From VRUE01 sp035712345 (GTDB lineage Bacteria; Actinomycetota; Thermoleophilia; Solirubrobacterales; 70-9): a DNA stretch of 55,234 nucleotides. Under the pieces are notes generated by a model. It did not search any database. It was not told the origin of the DNA and saw nothing but the letters and a program-made list of their open reading frames with translations. Positions 32,384-41,056 of this stretch are shown here, one piece after another. Each line of letters begins with the position of its first letter. Within the stretch, counting starts at the first letter, position 1. The position numbers and the translations under genes are program-made. The stretch spans positions 1-55,234 of the forward strand of contig DASTAY010000034.1 of assembly GCA_035712345.1 (NCBI GenBank). Direction: 5' to 3'.

Positions 32384-34537
32384 GTGGTCGAGGAGTTCGA
32401 CTCGGCGCCCGAAATCGACCGCGCCGCGCTCACGCACGCCTTCGATTTCGCCTGCGACCGGCACGGCGACCAGATGCGCCGTTCGGGCGATGAGTTCATC
32501 ACCCACCCGGTCGGCGTCGCCCAGATCTGCGCCGGGATGCGACTCGACACCGAGACGCTCTGCGCCGCCCTGCTACACGACACCGTCGAGGACACCAGCG
32601 CAAGCCTCGAGGAGATCCGCTCGGAGTTCGGCGAGGAGATCGCCCAGCTGGTCGACGGCGTGACCAAGCTGACCGGGATGACCTTCGAGAGCCGCGACGA
32701 GCGCCAGGCCGAGAACTACCGCAAGATGATGGTCGCGATGGCCACCGACGTCAGGGTGATCCTGATCAAGCTGGCCGACCGCCTGCACAACATGCGCACG
32801 CTCGGCGCGCTGCCCAAGCAGAAGCAGATGGCGAAGTCGCGCGAGACGCTGGAGATCTACGCGCCGCTGGCCCACCGACTGGGGATCCACGCGATCAAAT
32901 GGGAGCTCGAGGACCTCGCCTTCGCGACCCTGCACCCGCGCAAGTACAAGGAGATCAAACAGCTCGTAGCCCAGCAGCGCGACGAGCGCGAGGTCTACGT
33001 CAACGACGCCGGCCGTTTCCTCGGCGACGAGCTGCAGGCGGTCGGGATCGAGGCCGAGATCTCCGGTCGCGCCAAGCACTTCTACTCGATCTACACGAAG
33101 ATGACCAAGAAGGGCCGCGAGTTCAACGAGATCTTCGACCTGACCGCGATGCGGGTGATCGTCGGCTCGGTCAAGGACTGCTACGGGGCGATCGGCGTCA
33201 TCCATTCGCTCTGGAAGCCGTTGCCCGGCCGCTTCAAGGACTTCGTCGCGATGCCGAAGGCCAACATGTACCAGGCGCTGCACACGACGGTGATCGGGCC
33301 GGAGGGCAAGCCGCTCGAGATCCAGATCCGCACCACCGAGATGCACAACCTGGCCGAGTACGGGATCGCTGCCCACGTCGCCTACAAAGAGGGCGGCGCC
33401 GCCGATCCCCAGCGCGAGAAGATGACCTGGCTGCGCCAGCTGGTCGAGGCCGAGGGAGACCAGGATCCGGCCGAGTTCCTCGAGTCGCTCAAGGTCGACC
33501 TGTTCGAGGACGAGGTCTTCGTCTTCACGCCGAGGGGAGAGGTGAAGAACCTCTCCGCCGGCTCGACCCCGCTGGACTTCGCCTACGCGGTCCACACCGA
33601 TGTCGGCCACCGCTGCGTCGGCGCCAAGGTCAACGGCTCGATCGTGCCGCTGCACTACCAGCTGCGCTCAGGCGACATCGTCGAGGTGCTGACGGCGAAG
33701 CAGAATCGCGGCCCCTCGCGCGACTGGCTGAAGCTGGTGCGGACCAGCCGCGCGCGCAACAAGATCCGCGCCTTCTTCAAACAGGAACGGCGCGAGGACG
33801 CCGAGAAGAAGGGCCGTGACGCGCTCGAGGAGGCGCTGCGCAAGCGCGGCCTGCCGATGCAGAAGCTGGCGATGTCGCCGCTGCTCGCGCAGGTGATCCG
33901 CGAGATGGGCTTCCCCAAGGCGACCGAGTTCTATATCGCGCTCGGCCAGGGCAAGATCGCCACCAAGGCCGTCGCCAACAAGTTGATGCAGCGGCTCAAA
34001 GAGGGCGAGGCGGTCGAGGACGAGCAGCCGATCGGGCTGGAGGGCGCGCGCGAGGACAAGGCGCGGCGGACGAAGGACGCCTCCGAATACGGCATCCGGG
34101 TCAAGGGCGCCGACAACGTCGCCGTGCGGCTGGCCAAGTGCTGCCGGCCGGTGCCGGGCGACACGATCGCCGGCTACGTCTCGCTCGGCCGCGGGATCAC
34201 CATCCACCGCGCCGACTGCAAGAACGTGAAGGCGCTGATGAAGTCACCCGAACGCTTCGTCGAGGTCGCCTGGGAGGGCGAAAACGACTCGACCTACAAA
34301 GTCGAACTGCAGATCGACGCCTACGACCGCACCCGCCTGCTCGAGGACCTCTCGCGCACCTTCTCGGAGGCCGGGATCAACATCCTCGGGGCCAGCTGCA
34401 TGACCAAGCACCCGATGGTGAAAAACCGCTTCGTGATCGAGGTCGGCGACACCGAGCAGCTCAAGCAGTGCGTGTCCCGACTGCGCAACGTCGAGTCGGT
34501 CTTCGACGCCTACCGCATCACGCCGGCAGCCCGATAG
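32384..34537 (+). CDS. rel: Bifunctional (p)ppGpp synthetase/hydrolase Rel
   Basis: A 717-residue RelA/SpoT homologue controlling the stringent response. Order: HD hydrolase (AALLHDTVEDT, LIKLADRLHNMRTL), synthetase (GRAKHFYSIYTKM, FDLTAMRVIV, GRFKDFVAMPKANMYQALHTTVIG), TGS (DEVFVFTPRGEVKNLSAGSTPLDFAYAVHTDVGHRCVGAKVNG), helical region, zinc-finger-like segment (VRLAKCCRPVPGDTIAGYVSLGRGITIHRADC) and ACT (ELQIDAYDRTRLLEDLSRTFSEAGINI). GTG 32384 gives this length. ATT 32324, in the same frame and 6 nt after AGGAGGG (32311-32317), would add 20 plausible residues (PRTTKESLEQRELLADLFAV) and overlap recJ. Confidence 0.95.
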   Translation: MVEEFDSAPEIDRAALTHAFDFACDRHGDQMRRSGDEFITHPVGVAQICAGMRLDTETLCAALLHDTVEDTSASLEEIRSEFGEEIAQLVDGVTKLTGMTFESRDERQAENYRKMMVAMATDVRVILIKLADRLHNMRTLGALPKQKQMAKSRETLEIYAPLAHRLGIHAIKWELEDLAFATLHPRKYKEIKQLVAQQRDEREVYVNDAGRFLGDELQAVGIEAEISGRAKHFYSIYTKMTKKGREFNEIFDLTAMRVIVGSVKDCYGAIGVIHSLWKPLPGRFKDFVAMPKANMYQALHTTVIGPEGKPLEIQIRTTEMHNLAEYGIAAHVAYKEGGAADPQREKMTWLRQLVEAEGDQDPAEFLESLKVDLFEDEVFVFTPRGEVKNLSAGSTPLDFAYAVHTDVGHRCVGAKVNGSIVPLHYQLRSGDIVEVLTAKQNRGPSRDWLKLVRTSRARNKIRAFFKQERREDAEKKGRDALEEALRKRGLPMQKLAMSPLLAQVIREMGFPKATEFYIALGQGKIATKAVANKLMQRLKEGEAVEDEQPIGLEGAREDKARRTKDASEYGIRVKGADNVAVRLAKCCRPVPGDTIAGYVSLGRGITIHRADCKNVKALMKSPERFVEVAWEGENDSTYKVELQIDAYDRTRLLEDLSRTFSEAGINILGASCMTKHPMVKNRFVIEVGDTEQLKQCVSRLRNVESVFDAYRITPAAR

Positions 34538-34652
34538 CCGGCGCCTGGCGTTGTCCTCGGTCGGCCGTCTGCGGGTCACGCACGAAAGTGCGCTCCCCTT
34601 GCCGGCTTCCCTGCGTCCTGGCCAGGCTTGGCTCTCGGGCTGCTGGCCATAG

Positions 34653-35618
34653 CTAGGCGACAACAGTGAGAGCGCCGGGGGAGACGCTCAGCTCCAGGTG
34701 CGTCTTCTCGCCGATGTAGTCGCCGTCGACCTGGATCGGGAAGGGCCTGGCGATCCCGTCCTTGGTCTCGGAGATCGAGGTGACGCTCGCCGCGGTGACG
34801 CCTTCGAAGTGCTCGATGCGACGGTGGTGCGCGGCAGGACGTCGCTCGCTGAAGAGACGTGGGATCAGGGTCGGCATGTCGCGCTGCGCCGCTCGCTCGA
34901 GCACGCCGAGGGAGAGGCTGCCGTCGTCGATCTCGACCCCCTCGCAGACCCTGATCGGGCGGCTGGCGAAGTAGGTGAAGGGGTCGGAGTTCTGCGCCAG
35001 CGCGGTGACCCCTTCGCTGACCTGTTCGTCGACCTCGATTCGCAGCCGCACGGGGTTGACGATGTATTGGCGGTAGAAGGCCGAGACCGCGGCCCAGGTG
35101 TAGTAGTAGGGCCCGGCGCGCGACTTGAGGCGGGGGTGGGCGTCGACGCGCTTGACCACGGTGGCGTCGATGCCGACGCCGCAGGAGAAGACGAAGTGAC
35201 GCTGGTCGACCGTGCCGAGGTCGATCTTGCGCGGCTTCCACTCGTCGAGGAGGGCGAGCAGGTGCTCGGTCGCGTCGACGACGTCGTTGGGGATGCCCAG
35301 CGTGCGGCAGACGACGTTGGTCGAGCCGCCGGGCAGGACCGAGACCGGCACGTCGGTGCCGGCAAGCCCGTTGGCGACCTCGTTCAACGTCCCGTCGCCG
35401 CCGAAGGCGACGACGATGTCGTAGCCGTGGTCGCGCACCTCGCGGCCGATCTCGGTGGCATGGTTCTGCGCCTCGGTCGCGACGACCTCGACCTCGTAGC
35501 GACCCTGCAGGGCGTAGACGACGAGGTTCTTGAGCCGGTCGGAGACCGTCGTCGCGTAGGGGTTGACGATCAGCAGCATCCGCTTCTTGCCGCCCCCGCG
35601 CCTACCCGGTCGTCTCAT
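34653..35618 (-). CDS. Diacylglycerol/sphingosine-kinase-like lipid kinase
   Basis: A 321-residue DAGK_cat protein that probably phosphorylates diacylglycerol or a related lipid. The nucleotide-binding region contains LLIVNPYATTVS (about 15-26), VVAFGGDGTLNEVANGLAG (about 68-86), VLPGGSTNVVCRTLGIP and FSCGVGIDATVVKRVD. The C-terminal beta domain ends QVDGDYIGEKTHLELSVSPGALTVV. ATG 35618 overlaps the upstream MBL gene by 17 nt; MLLIVN (35579) is an alternative start. The 3' end faces rel across 115 bp that hold only a small GCAC-GAAA-GTGC hairpin. Confidence 0.9.
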   Translation of the reverse strand: MRRPGRRGGGKKRMLLIVNPYATTVSDRLKNLVVYALQGRYEVEVVATEAQNHATEIGREVRDHGYDIVVAFGGDGTLNEVANGLAGTDVPVSVLPGGSTNVVCRTLGIPNDVVDATEHLLALLDEWKPRKIDLGTVDQRHFVFSCGVGIDATVVKRVDAHPRLKSRAGPYYYTWAAVSAFYRQYIVNPVRLRIEVDEQVSEGVTALAQNSDPFTYFASRPIRVCEGVEIDDGSLSLGVLERAAQRDMPTLIPRLFSERRPAAHHRRIEHFEGVTAASVTSISETKDGIARPFPIQVDGDYIGEKTHLELSVSPGALTVVA

Positions 35619-36606
35619 AGCGGACCACCTCCCCGTCGGCGACTTCGCGCACGCGGCCCTCGTTGAGCAGCAGGTCGGTGTGGCCGATCACCTCCGAGAG
35701 GGTGAGGAAGGCCTGGGTGACGGCGACGTTGCCCCAGATCGCCTGGGCGATCTCATAGCCCGTGCGGGGGCGTTCGGCGACCAGGCCGTGGATCTTCTCC
35801 TTGCGCCGCTCGTGCTTGGCGAGCCGCTCGTCGATCAGGGCGACGTGGTCGACGATCGGCTCGCCATGGCCGGAGAGGACGATCTCGGCCGGCATCTCGC
35901 GGGTCTTCTTCATCGACTCGATGTATGTGACCAGCGCCTGGGTGCGCTGCGAGGAGCCGTCGAGCGGCCGCGTGATCAGCGGGTTGGAGGAGATGTGCGC
36001 GATCAGGTGGTCGGCGGCGATCAGGATGCGCCGCTGCGCGTCCCAGAAGACCGTGTCGGAAGGGCTGTGGCCGGGGCGGTGCAGCACTTCGAGGGCCCGG
36101 TCGCGTAGGGCGAGCGACTCGCCGTCCGCCAGTGGCCTCGTCACCTCGGCCCGCGAGCCCCAGCCGCGGAAGCTGCGCGAGACGCTCTGCAGGGCGAAGG
36201 CGACCTCCTGCGGGATGCCGTTGCGCAGCATCAGCTCGACCGCGAAGGCATCCTCCTCCTCGGCGTCCTCGCGGAAGTTCGCGAGCCGCTCGGCGGCGAG
36301 GCCGAGCGCCGCCACCTCGGCGCCGGAGTGCTCGACGACGATCTCGACCAGGCCGAGGTGGTCGATGTGCTGGTGGGTGAGGATGACGAGCTCGAGGTCG
36401 TCGATCGAGTGGCCGTGGGCGGCCAGCTGGCCCTGCAGCTCGTCGAGCGCCTTGCCCGAGTTGGGCCCGGTGTCGATCAGGGTCAGTGGCTCGTCCTCGA
36501 GCAGGTAGCAGTTGACCCGCCCGACCGCGAAGGGGGTCGGGATGCGGAGCTGGTGGATGCCGGCAAGCGCCGCCTGCTCCAGCGCCGCCTCGGGGCTGAG
36601 GCTCAC
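35602..36606 (-). CDS. MBL-fold metallo-hydrolase
   Basis: A 334-residue protein. The metallo-beta-lactamase fold shows LIDTGPNSGKALDEL, ELVILTHQHIDHLGLVEIVVEHSGA (HxHxDH), LEVLHRPGHSPSDTVFWDAQRRILIAADHLI and VLSGHGEPI. A C-terminal winged-helix-like region (YEIAQAIWGNVAVTQAFLTLSEVIGHTDLLLNEGRVREV) matches LACTB2/hydroxyacylglutathione-hydrolase-like proteins. The substrate is unknown. GTG 36606 overlaps the phosphomannomutase stop (GTGA). Confidence 0.9.
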   Translation of the reverse strand: MSLSPEAALEQAALAGIHQLRIPTPFAVGRVNCYLLEDEPLTLIDTGPNSGKALDELQGQLAAHGHSIDDLELVILTHQHIDHLGLVEIVVEHSGAEVAALGLAAERLANFREDAEEEDAFAVELMLRNGIPQEVAFALQSVSRSFRGWGSRAEVTRPLADGESLALRDRALEVLHRPGHSPSDTVFWDAQRRILIAADHLIAHISSNPLITRPLDGSSQRTQALVTYIESMKKTREMPAEIVLSGHGEPIVDHVALIDERLAKHERRKEKIHGLVAERPRTGYEIAQAIWGNVAVTQAFLTLSEVIGHTDLLLNEGRVREVADGEVVRYETTG

Positions 36607-37961
36607 GCCCGGATCAACCCCAGCACCTCGTCGCGCTTGGCCTCCATGTCCTCTCGTGAGACCAGCGACTCGAGGTTGAGGCGCAGCAGCGGCTCGGTGT
36701 TGGAGGGGCGGACGTTGAAATGCCAGTCCGGGTAGTCGATCGAGATCCCGTCGAGGCGGGTCAGCTCGCCGTCGGAGTAACGCGCCGCGATCTCCTCCAT
36801 CTTCGCCTCCTGGTCGGCGACCTCGGAGTTGATCTCGCCGGAGATGAAGTAGCGCGAGCGGAACTCGGCCATCAGCTCGCCGAGCGAGCGCCCGTCCACG
36901 CAGAGCAGCTCGAGGATCAGCAGGGCCGGGATCGTCCCCGAGTCCGCGCACCAGAAGTCGCGGAAGTAGTAGTGGCCGGAGACCTCGCCGCCGAAGGCCG
37001 CGCCCTCCTCGCGCATGCGCTGCTTGAAGAAGGCGTGGCCGACCCGCGAGAGGTCGGAGCGGCCGCCCTCGGCGGCGACGAGGTCGGGCACCGCGCGGCT
37101 CGAGCGCGGGTCGTAGAGGATCGTCGCGCCGGGATGCGTGTTGAGCGCCGAGCGGGCGAGCAGGGCGCAGACGAAGTCGCCGTCGCAGAAGGACCCCTCG
37201 CCGTCGATGAAGAAGCAGCGGTCGGCGTCGCCGTCCCAGGCGATGCCGAGGTCGGCGCCGGCCGCGCGCACCCGCTCTTCGATCAGCTTGCGGTTCTCGG
37301 GCAGCAGCGGGTTGGGCTCGTGGTCGGGGAACTCGCCGTCGGGCTCGAAGTACATCTCCTCCAGGTCGAGGCCGAGCCCGCGGAGGGTCGGGCCGACCAT
37401 CGGCCCCGCCATGCCGTTGCCGCCGTCGACGACGACCTTGAGCGGCTTGATCGCCGCCGGATCGATGAAGGAGAGGGCGTGGGCCCGGTATTCGTCCCAG
37501 ATGTCGACCTCCTCGAAGGAGCCGCCTCCCGGGCCCGGGCCGAGGCCGGCCTCGATCTCGCGTCGCACGTCGCCGATGCCGGCGTCGCCGGAGAGCGCCA
37601 GCGCGCCCTCGCGGATCAGCTTGACGCCGGTGTAGGCCTTGGGGTTGTGCGAGGCCGTCACCATCGCGCCGCCGTCGAGCTCGCGCGAGCCGACGAGGAA
37701 ATAGAGCATCTCGGTCGCGACCATGCCGGCGTCGAGCACCGTCGCCCCCTCGAGGATCAGGCCGTCGCGCAGCTGCGCCGCCATCGATGGGGCGGTCAGC
37801 CGCATGTCGCGGCCGAGGCCGACCCGCAGCTCGCTCGGCTCTTTGCCACGCAGCCGCGCCAGCACGCGGGCGAAGGCGCGGCCGATCGCAAGCGCGGTCG
37901 TCTCGTCCATCTCCTCGCCGTACAGGCCGCGGATGTCGTAGGCCTTGAAGATGGACATCAA
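36603..37961 (-). CDS. manB: Phosphomannomutase/phosphoglucomutase
   Basis: A 452-residue alpha-D-phosphohexomutase converting mannose (or glucose) 6-phosphate to the 1-phosphate. The catalytic phosphoserine loop is VTASHNPKAYTG (Ser104), the metal loop is AWDGDADRCFFID, the sugar-binding loop is GGEVSGHYYFRDFWCADSG and the phosphate-binding loop is FNVRPSNTEPLLRLNLE. All sites are intact. It supplies sugar 1-phosphates for nucleotide-sugar and glycan synthesis; candidate users lie at 41477-43203. First gene of a coupled minus-strand set with the MBL and lipid-kinase genes. Confidence 0.93.
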   Translation of the reverse strand: MMSIFKAYDIRGLYGEEMDETTALAIGRAFARVLARLRGKEPSELRVGLGRDMRLTAPSMAAQLRDGLILEGATVLDAGMVATEMLYFLVGSRELDGGAMVTASHNPKAYTGVKLIREGALALSGDAGIGDVRREIEAGLGPGPGGGSFEEVDIWDEYRAHALSFIDPAAIKPLKVVVDGGNGMAGPMVGPTLRGLGLDLEEMYFEPDGEFPDHEPNPLLPENRKLIEERVRAAGADLGIAWDGDADRCFFIDGEGSFCDGDFVCALLARSALNTHPGATILYDPRSSRAVPDLVAAEGGRSDLSRVGHAFFKQRMREEGAAFGGEVSGHYYFRDFWCADSGTIPALLILELLCVDGRSLGELMAEFRSRYFISGEINSEVADQEAKMEEIAARYSDGELTRLDGISIDYPDWHFNVRPSNTEPLLRLNLESLVSREDMEAKRDEVLGLIRA

Positions 37962-38013
37962 CCGCCGCCTCCTCCCCTTGCGCGTCCGGGGGCGGCGGGG
38001 GGCATCTTTACGC

Positions 38014-38502
38014 TCAAAACGCTCCCTTCAACGCCGCGTAGCTCTGCTCCAGCGTCTGCGGCATCACTCTGGTGTCGGCGATCACCGGCATGAAGTTGGT
38101 GTCGCCGCCCCAGCGTGGGACGACGTGGAGGTGGATGTGGTGCTCGACCCCGGCGCCGGCGACGCGGCCCTGGTTTAGGCCGACGTTGTAGCCGTGCGGG
38201 TCGTAGGCCTCTTCGAGGCGGCTCATCGCCCGCTGCGCCAGCGCCATCATCTCCGCCACCGTCTCGCCGGGCAGGTCCTGGAGGCGGCCGGCGTGCTCGT
38301 AGGGCGCCACCATCAGGTGGCCGTTGGTGTAGGGGAAGAGGTTGAGGATCACGAAGCAGCGCTCGCCGCGGTGGACGATCAGGTTCGCCTCGTCGTCGCC
38401 CGCCGCCGGCTTGGCGCAGAAGATGCACTCCTCCTGGTTGTCCTTGGACGCGTCCTTCACGTAAGCGAGGCGCCAGGGCGCCCAGATGCGGAAATTTGCC
38501 AC
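38014..38502 (-). CDS. HIT-family nucleotide hydrolase/transferase
   Basis: A 162-residue histidine-triad protein. The catalytic motif is VEHHIHLHVVPRW (about 120-132). ECIFCAKPAAGDD gives a CxxC near the N-terminus and NLFPYTNGHLMVAPYEH is the second conserved block, as in Ap4A-phosphorylase-like HIT proteins of actinobacteria. It probably hydrolyses or phosphorolyses dinucleoside polyphosphates or AMP-conjugates. Next to corA (10 nt), likely co-transcribed. Confidence 0.92.
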   Translation of the reverse strand: MANFRIWAPWRLAYVKDASKDNQEECIFCAKPAAGDDEANLIVHRGERCFVILNLFPYTNGHLMVAPYEHAGRLQDLPGETVAEMMALAQRAMSRLEEAYDPHGYNVGLNQGRVAGAGVEHHIHLHVVPRWGGDTNFMPVIADTRVMPQTLEQSYAALKGAF

Positions 38503-38512
38503 TCGCGGCAGG

Positions 38513-39520
38513 CTATAGCCAGTTGCGTTTGCGGAAGTAGGCGACCATGCCGACCAGCAGGATGGCCATCGCGCCGACGATGATCCAGAAGGCGGTCAGG
38601 TTCTGCTCGCCCGGGACGCCGGAGTTCATCCCCCAGACGCTGGCGATCAGGGTCAGCGGCAGGACGATGACGCTGATCGAGGTGAGCACGCGGAGGATGT
38701 CGTTGACCCGGTGGGAGATCACGGACTCGTTGGTCTCGGCCAGCGAGTCGACCACCTCCTTGTAGTTCTCGAGCATGTCCCAGATCCGCTCATGGGCGTC
38801 GACGATGTCGTCGAAGTAGATCTCGAGGTCGAGGTCGGTGGCCAGGTAGCGCTGTTTGACCTTCTCCAGGTCGCGCAGCACCGGCCGCTGCGGGCGGATC
38901 ACCTTGCGGAAGTTGATGATCTCCTGCTTGACGTTGGAGATGTCGCGCACGACCTCCTCGGAGCGGCCCTCGAAGATGTCGTCCTCGAGCGCGTCGAGCT
39001 TGTTGCCGATCTTGCGCAGCATCGGGAAGCAGTAGTCGAAGCTGTCGTCGACGAGGCGGTAGAGCAGGTAGCCGGAGCCGCGCGAGAAGAGCTGCTCGCG
39101 CAGGTCCTCCTTGGCACGGCAGCGCTCGAACAGGTACTCGACCGGCTGCAGCGGCTGGTTGGGGATCGTCACCACGTAGCCGGGGCCGACGAAGAGGTCG
39201 AGCTCGCCGGCGCCGAGGCGGCCGACGGCCGGATCGAAGACCGGCAGGTGGAGGACGATGAACAGATAGTCGTCGTAGACGTCGATCTTCGGGCGCTGGT
39301 TGCGCGAGAGCACGTCCTCGAGGTCGAGTGCGTGGAAGTCGAAGTGCTCCTCGAGCCAGGCGCGCTCCAAGGCGCCGGGGCACTCGATGTTGGCCCAGCG
39401 CAGCCCGGCGGCTTCGACCTGCTCGACGTTCGGCGTCTGCGGCTCAGGCGCCGGCGCCGCGGGGATGAGCTCGCCGCGCCGGCCGGACCGTCGCAGCCTC
39501 GGCTTCGGAAGGTTCGGCAT
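38513..39520 (-). CDS. corA: CorA-family magnesium transporter
   Basis: A 335-residue pentameric Mg2+/Co2+ channel protein. It has a long cytoplasmic N-terminal alpha/beta domain, a long stalk helix (EDDIFEGRSEEVVRDISNVKQEIINFRKVIRPQRPVLRDLEK...) and two C-terminal membrane helices (VLTSISVIVLPLTLIASVWG and FWIIVGAMAILLVGMVAYF). The GMN selectivity motif is present as VWGMNSG. The C-terminus ends in basic RKRNWL as usual. Divergent from the riboswitch-led operon. Confidence 0.94.
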   Translation of the reverse strand: MPNLPKPRLRRSGRRGELIPAAPAPEPQTPNVEQVEAAGLRWANIECPGALERAWLEEHFDFHALDLEDVLSRNQRPKIDVYDDYLFIVLHLPVFDPAVGRLGAGELDLFVGPGYVVTIPNQPLQPVEYLFERCRAKEDLREQLFSRGSGYLLYRLVDDSFDYCFPMLRKIGNKLDALEDDIFEGRSEEVVRDISNVKQEIINFRKVIRPQRPVLRDLEKVKQRYLATDLDLEIYFDDIVDAHERIWDMLENYKEVVDSLAETNESVISHRVNDILRVLTSISVIVLPLTLIASVWGMNSGVPGEQNLTAFWIIVGAMAILLVGMVAYFRKRNWL

Positions 39521-39635
39521 CGTTCACGCTCATCGTCTCGGCAGGTTTGGCGTCCACGGTGAACGGAAGGTTAAACGCAAGCTCGTCTTCGCCTTGCACG
39601 AGAGCGCCCCTGGTAAGGTTCGTCCCACATAAGCG

Positions 39636-39750
39636 CCACATCTAGAGGGGTGGAGGGACTGGCCCGTAGAAGCCCCGGCAACCGCCTCGAACCATCGGTT
39701 CGAGGGAGGTGCCAACTCCAGCAGGTCGCTCGGATCTGGAAGATGTGGGG
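39636..39750 (+). ncRNA. SAM-I (S-box) riboswitch aptamer
   Basis: P1 pairs CCACATCT (39636-39643) with AGATGTGG (39741-39748). The S-box core is visible: AGAGGGGTGGAGGGACTGGC, AGCCCCGGCAACC and GGTGCCAACTCCAGCAGG, in the standard order. SAM binding stabilises P1. The sequence GTGGGG at the P1 3' side (39745-39750) can instead pair with CCCCAC (39773-39778) in the terminator, giving an antiterminator when SAM is low. It controls the threonine-synthase-like gene at 39818. Confidence 0.95.
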
Positions 39751-39766
39751 AAGGCGTCCGATCGGA

Positions 39767-39795
39767 CCTCTGCCCCACGAGGCGGAGGTTTTTTT
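39767..39795 (+). terminator. Riboswitch-controlled intrinsic terminator
   Basis: CCTCTGCC (39767-39774) pairs with GGCGGAGG (39781-39788), with one G-U pair, followed by seven T (39789-39795). It is 22 nt upstream of the ATG and mutually exclusive with the 39745-39750/39773-39778 pairing. Confidence 0.9.
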
Positions 39796-39817
39796 GAAGG
39801 CAAAGGAGTGAGATCGG

Positions 39818-41056
39818 ATGTCAGTCGAGAACCTGAAGTGCAAGGAGTGCGGCGAGACCTACGAGCTGGGCGCCAGCTATGCCTGTGAGCGCTGCTTCGG
39901 CCCGCTCGAAGTCGCCTACGACTACTCGGGGTTGGACGCGGCAGAGGTCAAGCGCCGCATCCAGGCCGGTTCGCAGGGAATCTGGCGCTACGTCGACTTC
40001 CTCCCGTTCACCGGGCAGCCGCGCGATCCGCTCGAGCCCGGCCTGACCCCGCTGGTCAAGGCCGACCGGCTGGCCGAGCGGCTCGGCCTCGACGCCGAGG
40101 TCTGGATCAAGAACGACGCCGCCAACCCGACTCACTCCTTCAAGGACCGCGTCGTCGCGGTCGCGGTGGCGAAGGCGCGCGAGCTCGGCTTCGAGACCGT
40201 GGCCTGCGCCTCGACCGGCAACCTCGCCAACGCCGTCGCCGCCCACGCGGCCGCCGCCGGCCTCGATTCCTACGTCCTCGTCCCGGCCAACCTCGAGGAG
40301 CAGAAGCTGCTCGCGACCGGGATCTACGGCACCAACCTGGTCGGCGTGCGCGGCAACTACGACGACGTCAACCGCCTCTGCACGCAGCTCGCGGAAACCC
40401 GGCCCTGGGCCTTCGTCAACGTCAACCTGCGGCCCTATTACGCCGAGGGCTCCAAGACGCTCGCCTACGAGACCGCCGAGCAGCTCGGCTGGGAGCTGCC
40501 CGACCGGGTCGTCTGCCCGATCGCCTCGGGCTCGCTGTTCACCAAGGTCGCCCGCGGCTTCCAGGAGTGGACCGACCTTGGCCTGATCGAAGGCGAGCAG
40601 CCGGTCTTCAACGGCGCCCAGGCGCTCGGCTGCAGCCCGGTAGCGACGGCTTTCGCCGAAGGCTGGGACGTCTGCAAGCCGCAGAAGCCGGAGACGATCG
40701 CCAAGAGCCTGGCGATCGGCGACCCGGCCGACGGGCCCTATGCGCTCGAGCAGGCGCGGCGCAGCGGCGGCGCGATCGACTCGGTCGACGACGAGGAGAT
40801 CCGCGCCGGCATCCGCCTGCTGGCGGAGACGACCGGCATCTTCACGGAGACCGCGGGGGGCGTCACCATCGGCGTCCTCGCCAAGCTCGCCGAGCGCGGC
40901 GCGATCGGCGCCGGCGAGCGCGTCGTCGTCTACATCACCGGCGAGGGCCTGAAGACGCTCGACGCTGCGCGCGATAGCTTCCACATGCACGAGATCGACC
41001 CCGATCTCGAAAGCTTCGAGTCCGAGTTCGAAACCGCGCAGGAGGTAGCCGCCTGA
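39818..41056 (+). CDS. Threonine-synthase-like PLP enzyme under SAM control
   Basis: A 412-residue fold-type II PLP enzyme. An N-terminal four-cysteine zinc ribbon (KCKECGETYELGASYACERCFGPLEV, about 8-33) precedes the PLP domain. The PLP lysine is in NPTHSFKDRVVAVAV (about 107-121), and ASTGNLANAVAAHAAAAG and GVTIGVLAKLAERG are conserved. By homology it would be threonine synthase (O-phosphohomoserine to threonine). However, a SAM-I riboswitch upstream and a sulfur-carrier gene coupled downstream by TGATG point to sulfur amino-acid synthesis, possibly homocysteine from O-phosphohomoserine. That function is inference. AAGGAG at 39802-39807 precedes the ATG. Confidence 0.9.
   Translation: MSVENLKCKECGETYELGASYACERCFGPLEVAYDYSGLDAAEVKRRIQAGSQGIWRYVDFLPFTGQPRDPLEPGLTPLVKADRLAERLGLDAEVWIKNDAANPTHSFKDRVVAVAVAKARELGFETVACASTGNLANAVAAHAAAAGLDSYVLVPANLEEQKLLATGIYGTNLVGVRGNYDDVNRLCTQLAETRPWAFVNVNLRPYYAEGSKTLAYETAEQLGWELPDRVVCPIASGSLFTKVARGFQEWTDLGLIEGEQPVFNGAQALGCSPVATAFAEGWDVCKPQKPETIAKSLAIGDPADGPYALEQARRSGGAIDSVDDEEIRAGIRLLAETTGIFTETAGGVTIGVLAKLAERGAIGAGERVVVYITGEGLKTLDAARDSFHMHEIDPDLESFESEFETAQEVAA

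Noticed and set aside
34579..34589. GCAC-GAAA-GTGC hairpin between rel and the lipid kinase as a terminator
   Set aside because: The stem is only four base pairs with no T-run; too weak to call.
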